A stretch of DNA of 7,490 nucleotides. Origin: REDI01 sp964586865. GTDB lineage: Bacteria > Myxococcota_A > UBA796 > GCA-2862545. Where the stretch lies: the NCBI GenBank assembly GCA_964586865.1, contig CAZPJM010000247.1, positions 1 through 7,490 of the forward strand, in the 5' to 3' direction. The translations under genes were made by a program, and so were the position numbers. Shown piece after piece: positions 1 through 6,085 of this stretch. The notes beneath the pieces were generated by a model. That model did not search any database. It was not told the origin of the DNA and was given only the letters and a program-made list of their open reading frames with translations. Numbering within the stretch: the stretch's first letter is position 1; every line of letters begins with the position of its first letter.

Positions 1-2
1 TG

Positions 3-1940
3 GCGGCGGCGGGCACCGACCGGCCTGGCTTCGGGGGGCCCGCCGCCGCCAGCGCCGCCCTGTACGAGCCCCCCCTGTGGGGAGGCCCCCGCTACACCCC
101 GCTGGCCATCGCCGAGGTGATCGCCGGTCTCTATGGGCTGGTCGGCATCGTGGCCGCGCTGCTGTGCCGGGAGCGGGACGGCCTGGGCCAGGAGGTCCGG
201 GTCCCCCTGGACGACGCGGTGGTGAGCGTGCTCGAGCTCAATGCCCTGTTCACCGTCGACGCCCCCACCCGGTGGTCGCCGCTGCGCTGGGCGGCCTCGC
301 CCTTCCTCCGCGCCTGGCCCTGCGCCGAGGGCTTCCTCTACGTCCACGCTGGCATGCCCCATCACGCCGCGCGCCTGCTGGACCGGCTGGCGCGGGACTG
401 CCCCCAGGTGGCGCCCGAGCTGACCCTCTCGGCCGCCACCGCGCGGGATCCCGGCGCCGTCGCCACCCCGGCCGAGGCCCGTCGGCTGCTCCGCGCCCTG
501 GGCCGGGCCTTCGCCACCCGCCCTGCCCGGGAGTGGGCGCGGGTGCTGGCGGACGAGGAGGGGCTCTGTGCGGTGCCCGTCCTGGAGCTGGCCGACTGGA
601 TGGATCACCCCCACCCGATCGCCGCGGGGCACTGGGTGGATCGCCAGGTGGACGGCGCGCTGGTCCGTCAGCCCGGCGTGCCGGTGGGGCTGTCCGCCAC
701 TCCGGGCGAGGCCCGGACGGCCCCCGCGCCCAAGGCGCCCGCCGGTTGCTGGACCGGCCCCTCCCCGTGGGCCCGGACCCTGGGCGAGCCGGTGGAGGCC
801 GCGCCCCTCGAGGGTGTGACGGTGCTCGACGTGACGCAGGTCATCGCCGGCCCCACCGCCGCCCGGACCCTGGCCGAGCTGGGCGCCCGGGTGGTCCGCA
901 TCGAGAACCCCCGCCTGACCGCCGGCTGGGCCGAGCCCTTCCACGTGGCCTTCAACCCGGGCAAGCGCACGGGGGCGCTGGATCTGTCCACCGAGGCCGG
1001 GCGCACCGGGCTGGCCCGGCTGCTGGGCGAGCTCCGGCCCGACGTGGTCCTCGACAGCTTCCGGCCCGGGGTCGGCGACCGGCTCGGCCTCGGCGCTCAC
1101 GAGGTCCGCGCCCTGGCCCCCGGCGCCATCCGGGCCCATGTGACGGCCTATGGCCCCGGGGGCCCCTGGTCCGGCCACCCGGGCTGGGAGCAGACGGTCC
1201 AGGCCTGCACCGGCATGCAGGCCCGGCGCGGCGGCGACGGCCCCCCCGAGCTGGTGCCGGTGCCGGCCAACGACTTCGCCACCGGTCTCTCCGGGGCCCT
1301 GGGAATCCTCCTGGCCCTGCTGCACCGTCGCCGCACCGGCCAGGCCCAGCGGGTCGACGCCAGCCTGGCGGCCACCGCCCTGCACCTGCAGGCTCCCTAC
1401 GCCTGGCGGGGGCCCGAGGGTCCGGCCCCCGTCCCCCGCGGGCCCGGCAAGGGCTGGGGGCCCCGATGCCGCTTTGTCCGGGTCGCTGATGGGGAGGCCT
1501 TCCTCGAGGCCGCCCCGGGCGCCCTGGAGGGTGTGGAGGGCCTGGAGGGGGTCGATCCCGAGGACCCGGACGCCCTCGACCGGGCCCTTCGCCGGGCGAG
1601 CGTCGCCACCTGGCAGGCCCGGCTCCGGGGGCGGCTGGCAGATCTGGCCCCCCGGGGCCGCACCGGCGCCGTCCTGCGCAGCCCCGACCGGCGTACCCGA
1701 GGCTCGGTCCGGGTCCACGAGGTGGACGGCCTGGGCCCGGTCACCACCACCGGACCCGCCCTGACCCTCTCCCGCACCCCGCTGGTCGCGTTGGCGCCGG
1801 CCCGCCCCCGCGGCCGGGACCCGCTGGTGGACGGCCTGATCCCCCCCGCCCTGTCCGCCTCCCCCCACCGGGACCGCTCGGCGGTGGGCTGGCTCCTCGA
1901 GACCCTGCGGTGGGCGGTGCTGCTGCGGCTCGGCGTCTAG
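3..1940 (+). CDS. Two-domain class III CoA-transferase (CaiB/BaiF family), 5'-truncated by the window
   Basis: The reading frame is open from the first complete codon at position 3 to TAG at 1938-1940, so 645 C-terminal residues are visible and the true start lies upstream. Family members move CoA between carboxylic acids through an aspartyl-CoA intermediate, in the cytoplasm. The visible part is the C-terminal half of one CaiB domain, a linker, then a whole second domain from about 807, opening LEGVTVLDVTQVIAGPTAAR and ELGARVVRIENP. It continues with NPGKRTGALDLS, VVLDSFRPG and AYGPGGPW, all typical family blocks. The catalytic Asp of domain 2 is the D of VPANDFATGLSGA at 1272-1274. The aligned position in domain 1 (AEVIAGLYG) is Glu at 114-116, so domain 1 is probably not catalytic. 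Such double-CaiB fusions are known, for example the DMSP-acting DddD, which uses only its C-terminal Asp. The substrate here cannot be read. The family call is firm; the specific reaction is unknown. Confidence 0.9.
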   Translation, partial: AAAGTDRPGFGGPAAASAALYEPPLWGGPRYTPLAIAEVIAGLYGLVGIVAALLCRERDGLGQEVRVPLDDAVVSVLELNALFTVDAPTRWSPLRWAASPFLRAWPCAEGFLYVHAGMPHHAARLLDRLARDCPQVAPELTLSAATARDPGAVATPAEARRLLRALGRAFATRPAREWARVLADEEGLCAVPVLELADWMDHPHPIAAGHWVDRQVDGALVRQPGVPVGLSATPGEARTAPAPKAPAGCWTGPSPWARTLGEPVEAAPLEGVTVLDVTQVIAGPTAARTLAELGARVVRIENPRLTAGWAEPFHVAFNPGKRTGALDLSTEAGRTGLARLLGELRPDVVLDSFRPGVGDRLGLGAHEVRALAPGAIRAHVTAYGPGGPWSGHPGWEQTVQACTGMQARRGGDGPPELVPVPANDFATGLSGALGILLALLHRRRTGQAQRVDASLAATALHLQAPYAWRGPEGPAPVPRGPGKGWGPRCRFVRVADGEAFLEAAPGALEGVEGLEGVDPEDPDALDRALRRASVATWQARLRGRLADLAPRGRTGAVLRSPDRRTRGSVRVHEVDGLGPVTTTGPALTLSRTPLVALAPARPRGRDPLVDGLIPPALSASPHRDRSAVGWLLETLRWAVLLRLGV

Positions 1941-1949
1941 ACGAATCGA

Positions 1950-1975
1950 GGGCGCGACCTACCGCCGTCGCGCCC
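1950..1975. terminator. Perfect 9-bp hairpin between convergent genes, candidate bidirectional terminator
   Basis: GGGCGCGAC at 1950-1958 is exactly complementary to GTCGCGCCC at 1967-1975, with an 8-nt loop. It starts 9 nt after the stop of the CoA-transferase gene and spans the TAG (1959-1961) of the convergent membrane-protein gene. On the minus strand the stem is followed by a modestly T-containing tract (TCGATTCGTCT), which suits the end of the gene 2 transcript better than that of gene 1. There is no true U-run, so intrinsic termination is plausible rather than certain. Confidence 0.5.
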
Positions 1976-2390
1976 GCTGACGCCAGGCCCCCCACAGCAT
2001 CAGTCCGCCCATACCGCCCAGGACCACCGCCACGATGCCCATGCTCCCGCGCTGGCCGGGCTCCAGGCCCACCGCCTCGCCGCCCACGGCCAGGGCCAGC
2101 CCCACCAGCCCCGATGCGGCCAGGCCCACCCCCACCAGCGGAACGAGGCCGCCCCACTCCCACAGCCAGGCCGCGGCCAGGACGGCGCCATCGACCCCGG
2201 CGGCCAGCAGGCCCAGGGTCGCCGCCACCACGCCCGCGTGGAGCCAGGGCGCCTCGGCGGGGACGTACGAGGTCTGCGCCGTCAGGTGGACCGGGCCGGC
2301 GGGGACCCCGAGCCATGCCGAGAGGGCGCCCAGGAGCCCGCCAGCGAGCAGGATCAACAGCAGGCCGAGCGCGTGATGCCACCAGCGGAT
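1959..2390 (-). CDS. Small four-helix membrane protein of unknown function
   Basis: I do not recognise a family. The frame ends at TAG 1959-1961 and encodes up to 143 residues. Four hydrophobic stretches are visible: near residues 7-28 (ALGLLLILLAGGLLGALSAW), 48-75 (HAGVVAATLGLLAAGVDGAV), 80-103 (GLVPLVGVGLAASGLVGLAL) and 118-137 (GIVAVVLGGMGGLMLWGAW). A basic tail, RQRARRR, suggests a cytoplasmic C-terminus. The start is uncertain, because no ATG or GTG lies in frame between the upstream gene's stop and the first helix. Options are TTG at 2355-2357 (132 aa, no visible ribosome site, beginning inside helix 1) or ATC at 2388-2390. The ATC is preceded by GGAGG with a 5-nt spacer and would give the natural N-terminus MRWWHHALGLLL. 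I chose the ATC provisionally. The gene follows gene 3 by 36 nt on the same strand, so they are probably cotranscribed. Confidence 0.7.
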   Translation of the reverse strand: MRWWHHALGLLLILLAGGLLGALSAWLGVPAGPVHLTAQTSYVPAEAPWLHAGVVAATLGLLAAGVDGAVLAAAWLWEWGGLVPLVGVGLAASGLVGLALAVGGEAVGLEPGQRGSMGIVAVVLGGMGGLMLWGAWRQRARRR

Positions 2391-2395
2391 GGGGG

Positions 2396-2400
2396 CCTCC
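2396..2400 (-). promoter_or_regulatory. GGAGG ribosome binding site supporting an ATC start for gene 2
   Basis: The minus-strand sequence reads GGAGG, five C residues, then ATC at 2390-2388. This is the only good Shine-Dalgarno core in the gap between the two genes. It is 38 nt from the first TTG in frame, too far to serve that codon. It therefore points to a rare AUC initiation codon. Confidence 0.4.
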
Positions 2401-2403
2401 GGG

Positions 2404-2424
2404 GGGTGGGCGCGCCGCCCACCC
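2404..2424 (-). promoter_or_regulatory. Strong hairpin between gene 3 stop and gene 2 ribosome site
   Basis: On the minus strand GGGTGGGCG and CGCCCACCC form a perfect 9-bp stem around a GCG triloop. The stem starts 2 nt after the TAG of the large gene and ends 3 nt before the GGAGG of the small membrane-protein gene. No T-run follows. It could protect the 3' end of the large message, attenuate read-through into gene 2, or limit access to the gene 2 ribosome site. The sequence alone does not decide between these. Confidence 0.45.
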
Positions 2425-2426
2425 GG

Positions 2427-5327
2427 CTAGGACGTCGCCGGGATGCCCTCGATGGGTCCGATCTCGACGCGAGAGCCGTCGCCCTCGTAGGTGTCCGGGT
2501 CCTGCGGGTCCTTGTCGCTGTCGCCCGTGATCCCCGCCACGCCGGCGGCCTTGTTGGCCAGGTCGGTGGGGGTCCCCCCCGCCTTGTCGGAGACCAGGCG
2601 GTAGATCTGCGAGCGCTGCTGGGGTGTCGAGCCCGAGAGGCCGGGCACCTTGGAGAAGGCCCGCTGGAAGTTGTTCCAGGAGTTCCCGCCGCCCCGGCTG
2701 AACAGGCGCCCGCGCATGCGGCTGCCCAGGTCCTGCGGGGTGAAGGCCTTGCCCAGGCCCCCGATGAGCGCGCCCACCGCACCCCCGATGAGGAACTCGC
2801 CCCAGTTCCAGTCCTCGCCCATCAGGGTCATGTCCAGGACCTGGTCCAGGGCGCTGCCGACGAAGGAGAGGCCCGCCACCTGGCCGATCTGCACGGCCAG
2901 CGAGGCGTTGGCCACCATCGGGCCGGTCCAGGCCCCCAGGCCGCCCATGACGGCGCCGGTGAGGCCCGCCGCCACGTAGGTCTCCCAGGAGCTGAACTGG
3001 TTGGACCAGGTCAGCAGGCTCATGGTCACGTCGGAGGCGAAGGTGGCGGCGATGCCGGCCACGGCGCCCGCGATGATTCCGGCGACGATGGCGCCGGTGC
3101 CGAGGGTGACGATGCAGAAGGCGGTCACCGCGATGACCACCACGATGGCCACCACGATGCTCACGACGGCCGCGATGGCCTTCTTCCACCAGGGCTGGAC
3201 CTTGGAGGCGGCCTTCTCGGCCTCGGTCTCGATGTCGCCCGGGAGCTTGCCGAGCGCCTCGCCCAGGGCGGTGTCCAGGTTGGTGACCACCGAGGCGAGC
3301 TCGGTGACGACCGACTGCTCCTGGTCGGTCAGGCCCTGGCGGGTCTGATCGACACAGCCGGCGGCGGCGGTGAGGGACTGCTCGACCAGGCCGGACAGGT
3401 TGGTCTCGGTGGTGGCGGCGACCTCGGCCACGCTGGTGGCGAAGCCCTGGGCGCTCTCCTGCAGGCCGACCGCGAGCTGCTCGGTCATCTCGGTGGCGCT
3501 GCGGATGCCCTGGTTGGCGGCCTCGGCGATGGCGCCGACCGCCCCGTCGGTCTCGGTCCGCATGTCCGAGAGTCCCTGCTCGGCGGCCTCGGTCAGGGTG
3601 TCCAGGTGGCTGGCCTTGTCGGCCTCGAAGGAGGCCAGGACCTCGGCGACGGCGGCGGCCACCTCGTCGGCCGGCGGCAGGTCCCCGGCCGCGAGGGAGG
3701 CCTGGAGCTCCGCGGCGGCCTCGGCGTACTTGGAGGCCAGATCGGAGGCCGCGGTGGTGATCTGGTCCTTGAGGGCCTCGCCGCCCTCGCGCAGGCTGTC
3801 CTCGTAGGTGCGGCCGAGGGCCGCCAGATCCTCGAGGCTGGAGGTCTCCTGCTCGTCGAGGGTCGACATGGCCTGCTCGCGCAGGGCCTCCATGCCGTCG
3901 ATGGCGGCCATCCGCTGATCCTCGACCTGCTCCCGGGCGGCGCAGGCGGCCTCGCGGACCCCGGTCTCGGCGTCGGCGCGGGCGGTGGAGAGCTGCTCGG
4001 TGACCGGCTCGACGAGCTGGCTCACCGTGGTCGGGATGTTGCCGCTGCCCTGGGCGACCTCGTTGGCGACCTCGTTGGCCTTCTCGCGCAGGCCGGCGGC
4101 GTAGTCCTGGGCCACCCGCCGCGCCGCGTCGCCGCGGGCCTTGTTGCGCTCGCCCTCGAGACCGTCCCCGCCGCGCCCGTAGTAGGCGTTGGCCTTGGCG
4201 GTGCCCGCGGTCAGGGCCTCCTGGGCCCGGGCCTCGCCCGCGTCGCGGAGGGCCTGGACCTGGGCGTCGAAGGCCGTGCCGAACGAGGTGACCGCCGCGT
4301 CCTGGATGCCCGAGAGCCGCTGGGTCTCGAAGTCGAAGCCGTCGGTGATGAAGCCCAGGTGGGACTCCTCGGCGGCGTCGATGCGCCCGGTGGCCTCCAC
4401 GGCCGCGCTCTCGATGGCGGCGAAGGCGGTGGCGGCCGCGCCCTCCAGGTTGGCGCGGGCGGTGGCGAAGCCGCTGCGCAGGGCGGCGGACTGCGCCTCG
4501 ATGCTGCCCTTGATGGCGTCGATCTGGGCCTGGATCTCGCCGTCGATCCGGTCGCAGAGGGCCTGGGCGTGGGCGTCCACGTCGGACTGGCCGGTGGCGA
4601 GGCCGGCCTCGAGGTCGCCCAGGTGGGCGGCGGTGGCGTCGGCGTCCTCCTGGGGACCGCGGCCGGACCATCCGCCGAAGAGCTCGCCCACGAAGGCGTC
4701 GTCGACCTGCGGGTTCAGGTCCGGGACGGCCTGGACGGGCGGCGCGTTCACATTGCGGTCGGCCAGGCCCACGGCCGGGGGGGAGAGCTCGGTGGGCGCG
4801 ACCTCGGCGGCGGCCTCGGCGGCGGCGGCCTGGGCCTCGGTCTCGGCGCCCGTGTCCTCGGTCTCGACCCCGGACGCGGTCTCGGCCTGGGCACCCTCGT
4901 CGATGGACGCCTCGGCCTCGGCGGCGCCCGCGACCTGCGCCTCGTCCTCCTGGAGGGTGTCGGGGTCGGCCACGTCGGAGTCGCTCTGGACGTCGCGCGC
5001 CGGGGCCTGGGCCATGGCGCCGGGAGGCATCTCGTCCCCGTTCCCATCCCCGGAGGCGTCGGCCGGATCCAGGACGGCCTGGCTCCCGCCGGCGTCGGCC
5101 TGGGCGCGCGGGCCGTCTTCGCCGTCGTGACCCTCGTGAGGGTCGCCGTTCCCGCCGCCGGCAGCGGTGTCGAGGATGGGGGTGGCGTCGGCCTGGACGC
5201 CCTGCGCCTCGTCGTGGCCGGGGTCGAGCTCGCCCTGATCCATGCCGCCCTGGGCGGGGCCGGCGGGCTCGGGGCCCTGGGGGGTGGGCGGGGTGCGGTC
5301 GCGACGGCGGGTGCGCTGCTGGGACAT
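2427..5327 (-). CDS. Large coiled-coil protein with disordered acidic N-terminus and C-terminal glycine-zipper membrane domain; candidate delivered or pore-forming effector
   Basis: This is a 966-residue protein of unrecognised family. The ATG at 5327 is chosen because GGAG lies 6 nt upstream and the Arg-rich codons further upstream look non-coding. Residues 1-205 are low-complexity (a basic patch at 2-11, then Asp/Glu/Ala/Gly/Pro) and probably disordered. Residues 232-710 are almost continuous Ala/Glu/Gln/Asp-rich helix predicted to form coiled coil, with few prolines (near 432, 441 and 551-552). KVQPWWKKA (709-717) then leads into a very hydrophobic helix at 717-741. Three further Gly/Ala-rich segments follow at about 745-765, 784-825 and 845-860, the last reading FLIGGAVGALIGGLG. 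A polar tail runs 861-966. There is no signal peptide, HExxH, Walker or nuclease motif. A disordered leader, helical stalk and inserting end suit a protein delivered by a secretion or contractile injection machine, or a membrane-tethered stalk. This is inference. The small membrane-protein gene follows in the same unit. Confidence 0.85.
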   Translation of the reverse strand: MSQQRTRRRDRTPPTPQGPEPAGPAQGGMDQGELDPGHDEAQGVQADATPILDTAAGGGNGDPHEGHDGEDGPRAQADAGGSQAVLDPADASGDGNGDEMPPGAMAQAPARDVQSDSDVADPDTLQEDEAQVAGAAEAEASIDEGAQAETASGVETEDTGAETEAQAAAAEAAAEVAPTELSPPAVGLADRNVNAPPVQAVPDLNPQVDDAFVGELFGGWSGRGPQEDADATAAHLGDLEAGLATGQSDVDAHAQALCDRIDGEIQAQIDAIKGSIEAQSAALRSGFATARANLEGAAATAFAAIESAAVEATGRIDAAEESHLGFITDGFDFETQRLSGIQDAAVTSFGTAFDAQVQALRDAGEARAQEALTAGTAKANAYYGRGGDGLEGERNKARGDAARRVAQDYAAGLREKANEVANEVAQGSGNIPTTVSQLVEPVTEQLSTARADAETGVREAACAAREQVEDQRMAAIDGMEALREQAMSTLDEQETSSLEDLAALGRTYEDSLREGGEALKDQITTAASDLASKYAEAAAELQASLAAGDLPPADEVAAAVAEVLASFEADKASHLDTLTEAAEQGLSDMRTETDGAVGAIAEAANQGIRSATEMTEQLAVGLQESAQGFATSVAEVAATTETNLSGLVEQSLTAAAGCVDQTRQGLTDQEQSVVTELASVVTNLDTALGEALGKLPGDIETEAEKAASKVQPWWKKAIAAVVSIVVAIVVVIAVTAFCIVTLGTGAIVAGIIAGAVAGIAATFASDVTMSLLTWSNQFSSWETYVAAGLTGAVMGGLGAWTGPMVANASLAVQIGQVAGLSFVGSALDQVLDMTLMGEDWNWGEFLIGGAVGALIGGLGKAFTPQDLGSRMRGRLFSRGGGNSWNNFQRAFSKVPGLSGSTPQQRSQIYRLVSDKAGGTPTDLANKAAGVAGITGDSDKDPQDPDTYEGDGSRVEIGPIEGIPATS
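4053..4079 (-). repeat. Period-12 tandem repeat inside the coiled-coil region
   Basis: The 12-mer CGACCTCGTTGG occurs twice in direct succession (4055-4066 and 4067-4078). Period 12 holds over 27 bases from 4053 to 4079. On the coding strand it encodes two adjacent NEVA units (residues about 418-425). It looks like a local in-frame duplication within the helix. Confidence 0.7.
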
Positions 5328-5330
5328 GGT

Positions 5331-5340
5331 GGGCTCCGGA
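5331..5340 (-). promoter_or_regulatory. Ribosome binding site deciding the start of gene 3
   Basis: On the minus strand CCGGAG precedes the ATG at 5327-5325 with a 6-nt spacer (CCCACC). This supports starting the protein at MSQQRTRRRD rather than at a start 51 codons upstream, which would overlap the divergent gene. Confidence 0.6.
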
Positions 5341-5362
5341 CATGAGGAGGTGTCGTGGGAGG

Positions 5363-5368
5363 ACGTTA
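5363..5368 (-). promoter_or_regulatory. Possible -10 element for the gene 3/gene 2 unit
   Basis: TAACGT (minus strand) fits the TANNNT pattern and lies 35 nt upstream of the gene 3 ATG, in the 70-bp gap between divergent starts. No convincing -35 hexamer stands 16-18 nt upstream. I find no comparable -10 on the plus strand for gene 4 in this gap. Confidence 0.25.
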
Positions 5369-5386
5369 GGGGCCTAGCCCATTCCC

Positions 5387-5392
5387 GAGAGG
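5387..5392 (+). promoter_or_regulatory. Ribosome binding site deciding the start of gene 4
   Basis: GAGAGG followed by TCCGC and then ATG at 5398 is the best-placed Shine-Dalgarno sequence for this frame. It excludes the longer in-frame extensions, which would run into the gene 3 start region and have no comparable site. Confidence 0.6.
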
Positions 5393-5397
5393 TCCGC

Positions 5398-6072
5398 ATG
5401 AGTCGCCCGGAACGCCGTCGAATCCTGATCAAGGGCCTGGCCCCGGACGCCGTGGCGGACCGGGTGGCCGAGTACGACACCCTCTACCCGAACGGCGAGG
5501 GCCGCTTCGAGGTGGCGGTCCACGAGGCGCGGGGGGAGTGGGTGCCGGTCGAGGTGCCCGTGGGGCTCGACGTGCCCGCCTTCCACAACCTGGCCAAGTG
5601 GATGGAGGGCGACGACGAGACCACCGGCGCGGACGACGTGGTGGCCCTCTCCCACGGGCCCGGGGACTGGGCCTACTGGCTCGTCCCCATGCGCGAGGAG
5701 GGCAAGCCGGACTGGTACCTCACCGGCGCCTTCCACGACGGCATCCCCTTCCAGTGGGACTGCGTCGCCCGACAGGCGGTGGACGACCCGCGGCTCCAGC
5801 GCGCTCCCATGGGGCTGCGCACCATGCTCATGACCCGGGGTGTCCACGCGACCCTGCACGCCCCCGACGCCGAGCCGCCCCCCGCGGTGCGCACCGTGAC
5901 CCTGCACCTCGACGTGGAGGACCCCGCCCCCATCCAGCGGCCCGAGCCGGGCTCCCTGTCCGAGACCTTCGAGCGCACCCCCGGACCCGACGCCGGCGGC
6001 GGCATGGAGCAGGTGCTGTCCTTCCTCGGTGGGCTGTTCGGGGGGGGCGGCAAGGACCGGGACGACGGGTAG
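5398..6072 (+). CDS. Unknown soluble protein, 224 aa, divergent from the large coiled-coil gene
   Basis: I do not recognise a family. ATG at 5398 is preceded by GAGAGG with a 5-nt spacer, which outranks the in-frame GTG at 5350 (its GAGG directly abuts the codon). The protein has no signal peptide and no long hydrophobic helix. It opens with a basic stretch, RPERRRILIKG (3-13). The central part (about 35-125) is rich in aromatic residues and predicted strands, with clusters such as AFHNLAKWME (61-70), DWAYWLVPMR (90-99) and GAFHDGIPFQWDC (110-122), suggesting a compact alpha/beta domain. Residues 163-175 (AVRTVTLHLDVED) look like a further strand. The tail is proline-rich, then short and glycine-rich (MEQVLSFLGGLFGGGG, 203-218). 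It is divergent from gene 3 across 70 bp, so shared regulation or a partner role is possible. It ends 13 nt from the convergent gene 5. Confidence 0.8.
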   Translation: MSRPERRRILIKGLAPDAVADRVAEYDTLYPNGEGRFEVAVHEARGEWVPVEVPVGLDVPAFHNLAKWMEGDDETTGADDVVALSHGPGDWAYWLVPMREEGKPDWYLTGAFHDGIPFQWDCVARQAVDDPRLQRAPMGLRTMLMTRGVHATLHAPDAEPPPAVRTVTLHLDVEDPAPIQRPEPGSLSETFERTPGPDAGGGMEQVLSFLGGLFGGGGKDRDDG

Positions 6073-6085
6073 GAACCCCGCCCGC

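Noticed and set aside
117..119. GTG as the start of the CoA-transferase gene
   Set aside because: The same frame is open back to position 3 and encodes family-like sequence (PLWGGPRYTPLAIAE) upstream, so the gene begins outside the window.
77..1489. Alternative plus-strand frame across the CoA-transferase
   Set aside because: The Arg/Pro/Gly-rich product has no family motifs. The frame ending at 1940 carries all the CaiB blocks.
5117..5140. HEGH in the gene 3 leader as a metalloprotease motif
   Set aside because: The sequence is HEGHD, which lacks the HExxH spacing, and it lies in low-complexity sequence.
1741..5343. Minus-strand open frame of 1200 codons overlapping the same region
   Set aside because: The product is almost only Arg, Gly, Pro and Ala, which is typical of a shifted frame in GC-rich DNA. 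It also crosses into the oppositely oriented CoA-transferase gene.
2238..5345. Plus-strand open frame of over 1000 codons opposite the large coiled-coil gene
   Set aside because: It is a GC-bias shadow. Its product is Gly/Leu/Val/Asp repeats with no domain order, it has no good ribosome site, and the minus-strand frame has coherent coiled-coil, membrane and tail segments.
5242..5397. N-terminal extension of gene 4 by 52 codons
   Set aside because: It would overlap the start of gene 3 on the other strand. ATG 5398 has the best ribosome site.
5328..5480. N-terminal extension of gene 3 by 51 codons
   Set aside because: It would overlap the divergent gene 4 start. The extension is Arg/Ser-rich, and the internal ATG at 5327 has a well-spaced GGAG.
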